64,000 bases of DNA, taken from contig NZ_JADGMI010000002.1 in assembly GCF_015234305.1 (NCBI RefSeq), positions 558,001 to 622,000 on the forward strand. Reading direction: 5' to 3'. The first letter of the stretch is position 1, and each line of letters starts with the position of its first letter. The notes beneath the pieces are model-generated. The model searched no databases, had not been told where the DNA came from, and saw nothing but the letters and a program-made list of their open reading frames with translations. The translations under genes and the position numbers were made by a program. This DNA comes from Superficieibacter sp. 1612_C1 (lineage in GTDB: Bacteria > Pseudomonadota > Gammaproteobacteria > Enterobacterales > Enterobacteriaceae). Shown here piece by piece: positions 9,056 through 16,725 of this stretch.

Positions 9056-9084
9056 AAAAAGCCCGCTACAAAGCAGGCTTTTTT
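9056..9084. terminator. Bidirectional terminator between the orphan gene and tRNA-Asn
   Basis: A-run, stem AAAGCC/GGCTTT with a one-base mismatch inside the stem, and T-run on both strands. It can serve the gene ending at 9019 and the minus-strand tRNA. Confidence 0.75.
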
Positions 9085-9090
9085 GAATTT

Positions 9091-9166
9091 TGGCTCCTCT
9101 GACTGGACTCGAACCAGTGACATACGGATTAACAGTCCGCCGTTCTACCGACTGAACTACAGAGGA
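9091..9166 (-). tRNA. asnW: tRNA-Asn (anticodon GTT)
   Basis: The 76-base sequence reads on the minus strand TCCTCTGTAGTTCAGTCGG..., with anticodon loop CTGTTAATC (GTT), T-loop GGTTCGAGTC and an encoded CCA end. It is identical to the other three tRNA-Asn copies in this window. Position next to yeeO corresponds to asnW of E. coli. Its 3' end faces the P4-like remnant. Confidence 0.97.
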
Positions 9167-9181
9167 ATCGGTTGGAGGCTT

Positions 9182-9209
9182 ATCTTAGCGGCGTAAAAAC
9201 TTTTGTCAA
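9182..9209 (-). promoter_or_regulatory. Promoter of tRNA-Asn (9091-9166)
   Basis: On the minus strand TTGACA (9209-9204) and TAAGAT (9187-9182) are separated by 16 bases. Unlike the other three copies it lacks the GCCCCG discriminator-like stretch before the gene. Confidence 0.7.
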
Positions 9210-9345
9210 ATCCCAATCCAGACCTTGCTGTTCAAGTGGCTCTTTTTGCAACAATCTGTTGTATTTGCCGACAAATTTTTGTGGGAAAATACTTTGCAGG
9301 TTTTGCCTTTCTCTCCCATCATTTGAAATGTAGTTTCAACATTCT

Positions 9346-10791
9346 TTGTTAAGGTCAATTTTGGACGTTACTGCTTCTCTGCGCCGGGCCGTCGCACGCA
9401 CGCCCTGGTATGCGAAACGAAAAAGTTACCGGGTTCTCTTCTGGCGTGAGATCACCCCGCTTGCCATTCCCATCTTTCTGGAGAATACCTGCGTCCTGCT
9501 GATGGGCGTACTCAGCACGTTCCTGGTGAGCTGGTTGGGTAAAGAGGCGATGGCGGGCGTAGGGCTGGCCGACAGTTTCAATATGGTCATCATGGCTTTT
9601 TTTACCGCGGTCGATCTGGGTACGACGGTGGTGGTGGCTTTCAGCCTCGGCAAGCTCGATCCCAGCCGGGCGAGGGCGGCGGCGCGGCAGTCGCTGGTGA
9701 TCATGACGCTGTTTGCCATCGCGCTGACGGTACTGATCCACGCCTTTGGTAGCCAGATTATCGATTTTGTCGCCGGAGACGCCACGCCGCAGGTGAAAGA
9801 ACTGGCGTTGACCTATCTGGAATTAACCGCGCTGAGCTATCCGGCGGCAGCGATCACCCTGATTGGTAGCGGCGCGCTGCGTGGTGCGGGCAATACTAAA
9901 ATCCCATTGCTGATTAACGGTGGGATGAACATCCTTAATATTATTATCAGCAGCGCGCTGATCTACGGCGTTTTTTCCTGGAACGGGCTGGGTTTCGTCG
10001 GCGCGGGGCTGGGGCTGACCATTGCGCGCTATATCGGCGCGGTAGCAATTATTGTGGTGCTGATGATCGGTTTTAACCCGGCGCTGCGTATTTCCCTGAA
10101 AAGCTACTTCGCGCCGCTGAATTTCAGCATTTTGTGGGAAGTGCTGGGGATCGGCATCCCGGCAAGTATCGAGTCGGTGCTGTTTAACGGCGGGAAACTG
10201 CTGACTCAGATGTTTGTCGCCGGCATGGGGACCGACGTCATTGCGGGTAACTTTATTGCGTTCTCTATCGCCTCGCTGATTAACCTCCCCGGTAATGCCC
10301 TGGGATCGGCATCCACCATCATTACCGGTAAGCGGCTGGGCAAAGGGCAGATTGCGCAGGCCGAGCGTCAGTTACGCCACGTGTTCTGGCTGTCGACCAT
10401 CGGCCTGACGATTATTGCCTGGTTCACTGCACCTTTTGCCGGGTTGATGGCCGCGTTCTATACCCGTGAGGAGGACGTGAAGGAAGTGGTTAAAATCCTT
10501 ATCTGGCTGAACGCCGCCTTTATGCCGATCTGGGCGGCCTCGTGGGTACTGCCTGCCGGGCAGAAGGGCGCACGCGACGCGCGTTTCTCAATGTGGGTCT
10601 CCATGCTCAGCATGTGGGGCTGCCGCGTGGTGGCGGGCTACGTGCTGGGGATCATGCTCGGTATGGGCGTGGTCGGCGTCTGGCTGGGAATGTTCTTCGA
10701 CTGGGCGGTGCGCGGCGTCTGCTTCTACTGGCGAATGGTAAGCGGACGCTGGCTGTGGAAATACCCGCGGCAGAAGAAAACTGTCGATTAA
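9346..10791 (+). CDS. yeeO: MATE-family multidrug/flavin exporter YeeO
   Basis: Encodes a 481-residue inner-membrane protein with about twelve hydrophobic segments of the MATE (NorM/DinF) fold. The stretches FWREITPLAIPIFLENTCVL, GSGALRGAGNTKIPLLING and LGSASTIITGKRLG closely match E. coli YeeO, which has been reported to export FMN, FAD and dipeptides. The start used is TTG 9346; the following TTG at 9361 is an alternative. The gene sits between two inverted tRNA-Asn genes exactly as in E. coli. Confidence 0.93.
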   Translation: MLRSILDVTASLRRAVARTPWYAKRKSYRVLFWREITPLAIPIFLENTCVLLMGVLSTFLVSWLGKEAMAGVGLADSFNMVIMAFFTAVDLGTTVVVAFSLGKLDPSRARAAARQSLVIMTLFAIALTVLIHAFGSQIIDFVAGDATPQVKELALTYLELTALSYPAAAITLIGSGALRGAGNTKIPLLINGGMNILNIIISSALIYGVFSWNGLGFVGAGLGLTIARYIGAVAIIVVLMIGFNPALRISLKSYFAPLNFSILWEVLGIGIPASIESVLFNGGKLLTQMFVAGMGTDVIAGNFIAFSIASLINLPGNALGSASTIITGKRLGKGQIAQAERQLRHVFWLSTIGLTIIAWFTAPFAGLMAAFYTREEDVKEVVKILIWLNAAFMPIWAASWVLPAGQKGARDARFSMWVSMLSMWGCRVVAGYVLGIMLGMGVVGVWLGMFFDWAVRGVCFYWRMVSGRWLWKYPRQKKTVD

Positions 10792-10865
10792 CTGAACGAT
10801 ATCGCGCTGTTTCTGCGTATTTCGGAGAATAAATCGGCAAACGGTTGAATTTGTACAAACAGGCT

Positions 10866-10894
10866 TTGACAAGGGGCGGGTGGCTCGCTAATAT
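10866..10894 (+). promoter_or_regulatory. Promoter of tRNA-Asn (10913-10988)
   Basis: TTGACA at 10866-10871 and TAATAT at 10889-10894 with 17-base spacing, followed by a GCCCCG discriminator typical of stringently controlled stable RNA promoters. Confidence 0.85.
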
Positions 10895-10912
10895 TCGCCC
10901 CGTTCACACGAT

Positions 10913-10988
10913 TCCTCTGTAGTTCAGTCGGTAGAACGGCGGACTGTTAATCCGTATGTCACTGGTTCGAGTCCAGTCAGAGGAGCCA
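10913..10988 (+). tRNA. asnU: tRNA-Asn (anticodon GTT)
   Basis: 76 bases, identical to the copy at 9091-9166 but on the opposite strand; anticodon GTT, CCA encoded. Position after yeeO corresponds to asnU. Confidence 0.97.
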
Positions 10989-10998
10989 AAATTCAAAG

Positions 10999-11023
10999 AA
11001 GCCCGCTTTTTAGCGGGCTTTTT
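10999..11023. terminator. Terminator after tRNA-Asn, shared with the Lrp-type gene
   Basis: AAGCCCGC and GCGGGCTT pair, followed by TTTTT on the plus strand and an A-rich run on the other side, so it can act on both strands. Confidence 0.85.
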
Positions 11024-11035
11024 GCTTTTCTGCGT

Positions 11036-11506
11036 TTAGCGCTGCTTCTTGACCGGGTAAGCGGTCAGCGGTTTGATCTCTTTGAGCACAAACATACTTT
11101 GCATCTCTTTAATGCCCGGCAGCCTGCGCACCACCGACATGGCGAAATCCGCATACGAATCCAGATCGGATGCCACCACCTGTAGCAGAAAATCGGCATC
11201 CCCGCCGATGCTGTAGCAGGCAACGACATCTTCCAGCGCGGTCACCTCCTCCTCAAATTTTCTCGCCTCCGCTTCGCTATGGCTATCGATAGTCACCCGA
11301 ATAAACACCATCACGCCCAGACCGATTTTTTTCCGGTTCAGAACTGCACGATAGCCCTGGATGACATCGTCCTCTTCCAGTTTGCGCACTTTGCGCCAGC
11401 AGGGGGAGGCGGACATTCCCGCTTTGTCAGCCAGTTCCTGATTAGTGATACGAGCGTCGTCCTGCAACAGCCTGAGAATTTTCATTTCTGTCGTATCGGG
11501 CACCAT
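11036..11506 (-). CDS. Lrp/AsnC-family transcriptional regulator
   Basis: A 156-residue regulator. The N-terminal helix-turn-helix (about residues 5-55: MKILRLLQDDARITNQELADKAGMS, then SPCWRKVRKLEEDDVI) is followed by the RAM ligand-binding domain (VMVFIRVTIDS, VVACYSIGGDADFLLQV). The start at 11506 is chosen because AAAGGAAT lies just upstream and the domain begins there, although the frame is open for 35 codons more. It is divergent from the DUF2000 gene at 11669, which is its likely target. Lrp-type local regulators usually respond to an amino acid. Confidence 0.9.
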   Translation of the reverse strand: MVPDTTEMKILRLLQDDARITNQELADKAGMSASPCWRKVRKLEEDDVIQGYRAVLNRKKIGLGVMVFIRVTIDSHSEAEARKFEEEVTALEDVVACYSIGGDADFLLQVVASDLDSYADFAMSVVRRLPGIKEMQSMFVLKEIKPLTAYPVKKQR

Positions 11507-11668
11507 GACGGGTAATTCCTTTCTTTTAAGAAGTATGAGAAGGTTATTTTTACCGGATATCGTTCTGTAAGTACATGAAACAGGCAGCACTTTTCTGTTT
11601 AGCTTCGGCATACTGTATCGGCCATGCAGACACCTGCTTAAGACACACCGCTATAGTGAGGACGAAAG

Positions 11669-12091
11669 ATGAAATTTGATGCCAGCCAGCATCGCTGTAC
11701 GATTATTATTGATAAAGATCTTCCCGCCGGTCTTGCCATGAATGCGGCAAGCGTTATAGGGATCAGTTTTGGTCGCACCGTTGAGGATCTTGTGGGGCCT
11801 GACAGGCAAAGCCTTGATGGGGTCAATTATCCCGGCGTGATCTACAGTCCGCTTCCCGTTCTGCGGGCTTCGGGGGCCTGTATTCATGAGTTATTAGTGG
11901 CGGGCGAAGCTGACGCTGACATTGAGATTATGCCGTTTAGCGCGCTGGCGCAGTCGTGCAAAACCTATGATGAGTATGGCGAGAGGATCGCTTCGGTAAG
12001 CAGCAACGCGATTGAACTGGTGGCTATCGGGCTGGTGGGGCCGAAGAAGAAAATAACCACACTGACGGGGAATCTTCCGCTTTATAAATAA
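11669..12091 (+). CDS. DUF2000-domain protein
   Basis: A 140-residue soluble protein spanning one DUF2000 domain: CTIIIDKDLPAGLAMNAASVIG at the start, VYSPLPVL-like strand in the middle (VIYSPLPVLRASG) and AIELVAIGLVGPKKK near the end. The biochemical role of the family is not established. The ribosome-binding site GAGGAC precedes ATG 11669. The gene is transcribed away from the Lrp-type regulator, with 162 bases between them holding both promoters, so control by that regulator is likely. Confidence 0.8.
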   Translation: MKFDASQHRCTIIIDKDLPAGLAMNAASVIGISFGRTVEDLVGPDRQSLDGVNYPGVIYSPLPVLRASGACIHELLVAGEADADIEIMPFSALAQSCKTYDEYGERIASVSSNAIELVAIGLVGPKKKITTLTGNLPLYK

Positions 12092-12115
12092 CTTTCCACA
12101 TCGTGCACGGTAAAC

Positions 12116-12139
12116 AAGCCCGTTATTAACGGGCTTTTT
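12116..12139. terminator. Bidirectional terminator
   Basis: AAGCCCGTTA and TAACGGGCTT form a perfect hairpin followed by a T-run, between the convergent DUF2000 and DeoR-type genes. Confidence 0.88.
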
Positions 12140-12157
12140 GCATTCAGCATGGAGATA

Positions 12158-12919
12158 TTAACTGCTGGCAAAGCGCAGTTTATCGGCATAGGCCGCCGCG
12201 GTTTTATCGTTTTTCTTTTTATCGGTGATAATAATATCGACATCGGCGATAGGACAGACATGAGACAGTGCCCGGTATCCCAGTTTTGAAGCGTCCGCAA
12301 GCACAACGCGCGTTTTCGCGGACTTCAGAATTTCTTTTTTAGTCGGCAATTCAATGGCGTTAATGTTAGTAATGCCTGCCTCAGGGTGTACCCCTTCCGC
12401 ACCCAGAAACGCCCAGTCGGCGTACACTTCACTGAATTTTCGTGTCGCATCCGGGCCCACCAGGGTAAGCGAGTTACCGATCACCACACCACCGGTAATG
12501 TTGAGGTTTATCGCCGGGTACTGGCTAAGCAGCAGGGCGATATTAAGATCGTTGGTGATAACCGTCAGATCTTTTTTGCTGGCAAGCTGTACCGCCAGTT
12601 CATAAACGGTTGAGCCGTTATCGAGGATCACCGAGTCGCCATCGGCAATTAAAGAGGCAGCATATTTGCCGATAGCCACTTTTTGCTCATGGTTGCGGCT
12701 TTTACGGATGGTGTAAGGCGTATCCTGTCTTTCCGTCGATAGCACTGGCAGCACGCCACCGTGCGTTCTGACAATTTGCTGCGTTTTCTCCAGATGAATA
12801 AGATCCCGCCTGATCGTTGAGCTGTCCACCTCAAACTCTTCAGCAAGTTGATGGGCATTGAGATAACCCGTTGAAACGAGCATGGAAAGGATCCTTTTCC
12901 GCCTTTCTTGTGCCAGCAT
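12158..12919 (-). CDS. DeoR/GlpR-family sugar-operon repressor
   Basis: A 253-residue regulator. The N-terminal DeoR helix-turn-helix shows RRKRILSMLVSTGYLNAHQLAEEF and the family hallmark STIRRDLIHLE (about residues 30-42). The C-terminal domain (about 75-250) is the DeoR sugar-phosphate sensor with SVILDNGSTVYELA and the conserved ...VVLADASKLG stretch. It is divergent from the SIS-ROK-transporter genes, and the 200-base intergenic region carries strong inverted repeats, so it very likely represses that operon until a sugar phosphate appears. Confidence 0.92.
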   Translation of the reverse strand: MLAQERRKRILSMLVSTGYLNAHQLAEEFEVDSSTIRRDLIHLEKTQQIVRTHGGVLPVLSTERQDTPYTIRKSRNHEQKVAIGKYAASLIADGDSVILDNGSTVYELAVQLASKKDLTVITNDLNIALLLSQYPAINLNITGGVVIGNSLTLVGPDATRKFSEVYADWAFLGAEGVHPEAGITNINAIELPTKKEILKSAKTRVVLADASKLGYRALSHVCPIADVDIIITDKKKNDKTAAAYADKLRFASS

Positions 12920-13052
12920 TTTTTGCCCCCGTCACACTTCAGTACGGCTGATAGTACCACGCTTTAGCGCATAAAAAATCATAAAGGCATAGCTTTCAAA
13001 CGCTTAAATTGATGGCCTGAAAAAAAATGTCGAACTCGTCACATAAGCGATA

Positions 13053-13081
13053 TCGTGCAATTGAATGCACGAATTCGTGCA
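13053..13081. promoter_or_regulatory. Overlapping palindromic operators for the sugar operon
   Basis: Three half-sites lie in a row: TCGTGCA (13053-13059), TGCACGA (13066-13072) and TCGTGCA (13075-13081). The first two form a 7-6-7 inverted repeat; the last two form the 16-bp perfect palindrome TGCACGAATTCGTGCA (13066-13081). The block is about 40-70 bases upstream of the SIS gene start, where a repressor would block transcription. Confidence 0.7.
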
Positions 13082-13123
13082 TATACCGTGTAAGTGTATT
13101 CACCACTGACTAATGAGGAAATG

Positions 13124-14137
13124 ATGTCAACGCCGTATGAGAACGATATTGCTATGCAGCCACAAGCCGTAGAGGCACAGCTGAACAATCCGCTGCCGGA
13201 GGATCTGCATACGTTGCAATTGGGTCGCTATGACCGGATTATCCTGACCGGAATGGGATCATCGGACTATGCTCTGATCCCGGTAGAAAGGGCGCTTATC
13301 GCCAGAGGTTATCCGGTATGGCGGGTGGATGCGGGGCGCATGCTGGATATGCCCTCGCTGGTAACGGAAAACTCGCTGCTCTGGGCGACTTCACAATCGG
13401 GCATGAGTGGCGAAATTGTGGCGCTGCTTAAAAAGGGCACACGCCCGCGTACGCTTATCGGTTTAACCAACGATCGGGACAGCGTTCTGGCGCAAGAAGC
13501 CGATATTCTCATCGCGCTTGAAAGCGGAGACGAAGCAACAGTGAGTTCGAAAAGCTATTTGAACACGCTGATTGCCTGCTACCGGACGCTGGCCGTTTTG
13601 TTGGGGGAAGATGAGAAAGCCATTTGCGATGCGGTCAGAACAATCCTTCCTGAGATCGACCGTCTGGTGAGTGACGTACATTGCGTTGTGGAACTGGCGG
13701 ACGATCTCTTTTCCCATGCACGACCCCGCGTCGCGTATGTCGGCACCGGCGCGTTTGCTTCCAGTGCATTAACCGGCGCATTAATCACCAAGGAAGCGTC
13801 TAAAGTCAGCGCGGAAGGGTTTATCGGCGGTGAGTTCCGTCATGGCCCGATGGAGACTTCCGGCAAAGGGATGCTGGCGGTTTTGTGCGGCAAGCCAGGC
13901 GATGAAACGCTGGAAAGACTGGCCACGGAACTGCTGGCGAATGGCTCTCGTGTCGTCACTATCGGAGAAGCTGCCTACGCGGATTCCGTGCTGCTTGCCG
14001 TACCGCCTGTCGATGAGCTTTGCCAGCTGCTGTGCGGCTTTATTTACATTGAGCATCTGACGGTCGCATTCGCCAGGAAAAACGGCTTCATTCCGGGCCA
14101 CTTCCTCTACGGGCAAAAAATCACGGTGGCGATATGA
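13124..14137 (+). CDS. SIS-domain sugar-phosphate isomerase/deaminase (GlmS/AgaS/FrlB-like)
   Basis: About 337 residues with two SIS domains. Seen are ILTGMGSSDYALIPVE, the phosphate-binding SQSGMSGEIVALL, EATVSSKSYLNTL and the catalytic-type stretch GGEFRHGPMET, equivalent to the GE-x-K/R-HGP motif of the GlmS isomerase half. No glutaminase domain is present, so it works on a preformed amino-sugar phosphate, a glycated amine phosphate or a related compound. ATG 13124 is chosen over 13121 because GAGGA sits five bases before it. It overlaps the next gene by ATGA. Confidence 0.85.
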   Translation: MSTPYENDIAMQPQAVEAQLNNPLPEDLHTLQLGRYDRIILTGMGSSDYALIPVERALIARGYPVWRVDAGRMLDMPSLVTENSLLWATSQSGMSGEIVALLKKGTRPRTLIGLTNDRDSVLAQEADILIALESGDEATVSSKSYLNTLIACYRTLAVLLGEDEKAICDAVRTILPEIDRLVSDVHCVVELADDLFSHARPRVAYVGTGAFASSALTGALITKEASKVSAEGFIGGEFRHGPMETSGKGMLAVLCGKPGDETLERLATELLANGSRVVTIGEAAYADSVLLAVPPVDELCQLLCGFIYIEHLTVAFARKNGFIPGHFLYGQKITVAI

Positions 14138-15054
14138 CAAACGCATCCACAGGGGTAAAAGCAGGTATCGATCTGGGAGGAACGGGTACTCGCATCATCA
14201 TCAGAGGGGAAAGCGGAATACTCAATACCATGACGCTCCCTACCGCAGAATTTTGCCAGCTTGAGCAGCAAGATCGCGCGCAAGCGCTGGCTTCCTACGT
14301 ACTGGCTCTCATCCCGCAAGGGATGGAGCTTATTAGTCTGGGAGTGGGTGCCAGCGGTCCGGTAGATACCGCCTCCGGGATTATTAATAATAAAGATACG
14401 CTTGAGTGCTTCTCGTTTTTTCCGCTGGTGGATGAATTAAAGCAAATACTTGGCATCCATGTCGCGATCGATAATGACGCCGTCGCTGCGGTGCTGGGGG
14501 AATATCACTTTGGCGCAGGTAAAAATAGCCAGCGCCTTCTGATGGTCACCCTGGGAACGGGGATCGGTGTCGCACTGCTTGATAAGGGAATTCCTTTTCG
14601 TACCAGCGACCATCAGCACCCGGAAGCGGGACATATCCCGGTTTCTGGCAACCCGGCGACCTGCTATTGCGGTCTGCGGGGCTGCTGGGAAATGCTGGCT
14701 TCCCGGACCTGGCTGCAGCAGAACCTGGAAGCACTGCTTCCACTGATGCCTTTTGAAAAGCAGGACGTTAGCGTCTATCAGGCTATGTCGGCGGAGCGGA
14801 AAGAGGTCGCGGCGATATTTCATCGCTATGGAAACTATCTCGGCCGCGGGCTGGTGACATTACTGACGCTTTATGGTCCGGATTTGACCATTCTTAGCGG
14901 CAGCGCCGCACATTATTACCCGTTATTTAAATCCGGCCTGGAAGAGTCTCTGATACGGGCGGATGCCTATGCCATTAATAAACGCATTGTGCCGTCAGAA
15001 TTAGGCGATATTGCTGGCGCTCTGGGGGCGACGGTCATTCCAGAATTGAATTAA
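14134..15054 (+). CDS. ROK-family sugar kinase
   Basis: A 306-residue protein with the N-terminal ATP-binding loop GIDLGGTGTRI (about residues 11-21), the sugar-binding IDNDAVAAVLGEYHFGAG, TLGTGIGVALL, the E-x-GH motif PEAGHI and the zinc-binding CYCGLRGCWE (about 176-185). These are the complete set of ROK kinase motifs; members phosphorylate glucose, mannose, allose, N-acetylmannosamine or N-acetylglucosamine. It is translationally coupled to the SIS gene and followed by a sugar porter, so it should phosphorylate the imported sugar. Confidence 0.9.
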   Translation: MTNASTGVKAGIDLGGTGTRIIIRGESGILNTMTLPTAEFCQLEQQDRAQALASYVLALIPQGMELISLGVGASGPVDTASGIINNKDTLECFSFFPLVDELKQILGIHVAIDNDAVAAVLGEYHFGAGKNSQRLLMVTLGTGIGVALLDKGIPFRTSDHQHPEAGHIPVSGNPATCYCGLRGCWEMLASRTWLQQNLEALLPLMPFEKQDVSVYQAMSAERKEVAAIFHRYGNYLGRGLVTLLTLYGPDLTILSGSAAHYYPLFKSGLEESLIRADAYAINKRIVPSELGDIAGALGATVIPELN

Positions 15055-15083
15055 CGATAATATTTCAACGACAGGTTAATATC

Positions 15084-16499
15084 ATGGTAAATTCAGAGTG
15101 CAGAGAAGGGCAGGGTAAACCTGAAGCGATAAAAATCACTGTTTTTATTATTCTTTCAGTACTTATTTCTTCCGTCGGTGGGATTATATTTGGTTATGAT
15201 ACCGGTATTATCGGCGGTGCGATTGTCTTTATTGGCAAAGCGTTTCAGATTAACGATCTTATGCAGGGTGTGATCGTTAGTATGTCATTATTAGGTGCCA
15301 TGATCGGTGCCCTTGCCGCCGGGCCGCTTGCCGATAAATATGGACGTAAAGTTAATCTGTTTATTTCGGGATTATGCTTTGCTTTCGGTGCAGCGATTTC
15401 GGGATTCACTCACCATATTGAAATCCTCACGCTCGCCCGAATTCTCCAGGGTATTGGCGTAGGCGCTTCTTCGGTACTGGTGCCGGTTTATATTGCTGAA
15501 TTATCGCCAGCAAAAATTCGCGGCGTGCTGGTGACCTCATTTCAGTTAATGATCACCGTTGGTATTGTTATGGCGTACGGCGTGAATACGATCGCGGAAA
15601 GTCGCGGAGAATGGCGTTTCCCCGTAGGAATTGCCGGGATTTTCGGCGTGCTTCTGGCGGCAGGCGTGATTTTCGTAACGGAATCTCCCCGCTGGCTTAT
15701 CGCCATGAACCGACACGATCTCGCCCGACGCACGTTAATAAAGCTTCGCGGCAATAGTCAGGTTGACGCTGAAATTAAGGAGACGGAGCGCCTCAACGCG
15801 ATTGAGCAGGACAATATGCGCTGGCGGGATTTGTTCCGCGGTCATGTGCGGCCAATGATCATTATTGGCGTGCTGGTCGCCTTCTTTTCCAACGCCTGCG
15901 GTATTAATCTGGTGATCTATTTTGCGCCACAGATTTTACAGTCGAGTGGATTTACCTCTTCTGCTTCATGGATTGGTACCGTGGGACTGGGGATCACCAA
16001 CGTGGCCTTTACCGTGGTGGGGATGCTCATTGTTGACCGCGTCGGGCGTCGGCCATTGTTGATCCTCGGCGCGGTGGGATTAACGATTAGCCTTGTGATC
16101 CTTGCCATTCTGTTTTCTGTGCCGGTATTTCCTGGCAGTAACTGGCTGGCATTTGCTTCACTGGTCTTTTATATCGTCATGTATGCGGTCAGCCCGGGAA
16201 TGCTCGGCTTTCTGATGATCTCGGAGATTTCGCCGCTCAGGGCAAGGGCGAAAGTCACCAGCCTGTCGATATTCATTATTTTTGCCACCAATCTGGTCAT
16301 CGCGTTGTTATCACTACCGATGCTGAATGGGATGGGCGCATCCGCGACGTTCTGGCTGTTTTCGGGTATTTGCGTGGCGTTTACGTGCTTCAGTTTTTTT
16401 GTCCCGGAAACCAAAGGCAAAAGTCTGGAAGAGGTCGAATTGTATTTCAAACAAAAGCACCGCGAAGTCTCAGAAAAGATGAACGTCGTTAGCGAATAA
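15084..16499 (+). CDS. MFS sugar:H+ symporter (sugar porter family)
   Basis: A 471-residue membrane protein with twelve hydrophobic segments. Sugar-porter signatures are present: GGIIFGYDTGIIGGA in helix 1, GPLADKYGRK between helices 2 and 3, VPVYIAELSPAKIRG after helix 4, ESPRWLI before the central loop, RVGRRPLL between helices 8 and 9, and PETKGKSLEEVE at the C-terminus. It resembles E. coli GalP, AraE and XylE. It brings in unphosphorylated sugar, which fits the adjacent ROK kinase. Confidence 0.93.
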   Translation: MVNSECREGQGKPEAIKITVFIILSVLISSVGGIIFGYDTGIIGGAIVFIGKAFQINDLMQGVIVSMSLLGAMIGALAAGPLADKYGRKVNLFISGLCFAFGAAISGFTHHIEILTLARILQGIGVGASSVLVPVYIAELSPAKIRGVLVTSFQLMITVGIVMAYGVNTIAESRGEWRFPVGIAGIFGVLLAAGVIFVTESPRWLIAMNRHDLARRTLIKLRGNSQVDAEIKETERLNAIEQDNMRWRDLFRGHVRPMIIIGVLVAFFSNACGINLVIYFAPQILQSSGFTSSASWIGTVGLGITNVAFTVVGMLIVDRVGRRPLLILGAVGLTISLVILAILFSVPVFPGSNWLAFASLVFYIVMYAVSPGMLGFLMISEISPLRARAKVTSLSIFIIFATNLVIALLSLPMLNGMGASATFWLFSGICVAFTCFSFFVPETKGKSLEEVELYFKQKHREVSEKMNVVSE

Positions 16500-16566
16500 C
16501 AAGAAGCCCGCGCCGCGCGGGCCAGAGGTTGATGACAAACCTGTTTTGCCAGGGTACGCACCGTTA

Positions 16567-16666
16567 TGCCGGGTGGCGGCTTCGCCTTACCCGGCCTACA
16601 AAAACCAGCGATATCAATTGATTATGCCTAATTTGTAGGCCTGTGCAAGCGCAGCGCCGCCAGGCA
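16567..16666. repeat. BIME: two inverted REP units
   Basis: REP unit 16567-16600 (TGCCGGGTGGCGGCTTCGCC..., ends in CCGGCCTACA) and an inverted, diverged unit at 16634-16666 (TGTAGGCC ... GCCAGGCA). It lies in the 226-base gap between the convergent porter and aminopeptidase genes; this gap also holds a GC hairpin at 16507-16523 and a terminator hairpin near 16700-16722. Confidence 0.85.
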
Positions 16667-16699
16667 TCATTCCACGGTATAACGTTTGTCAGCAGTCTG

Positions 16700-16722
16700 A
16701 AGCCCGCGTGATGCGGGCTTAT
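16700..16722. terminator. Terminator hairpin between convergent genes
   Basis: AAGCCCGC and GCGGGCTT pair around a short loop, followed by ATTTATT on the plus strand; it sits directly before the stop of the minus-strand aminopeptidase gene. Confidence 0.7.
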
Positions 16723-16725
16723 TTA

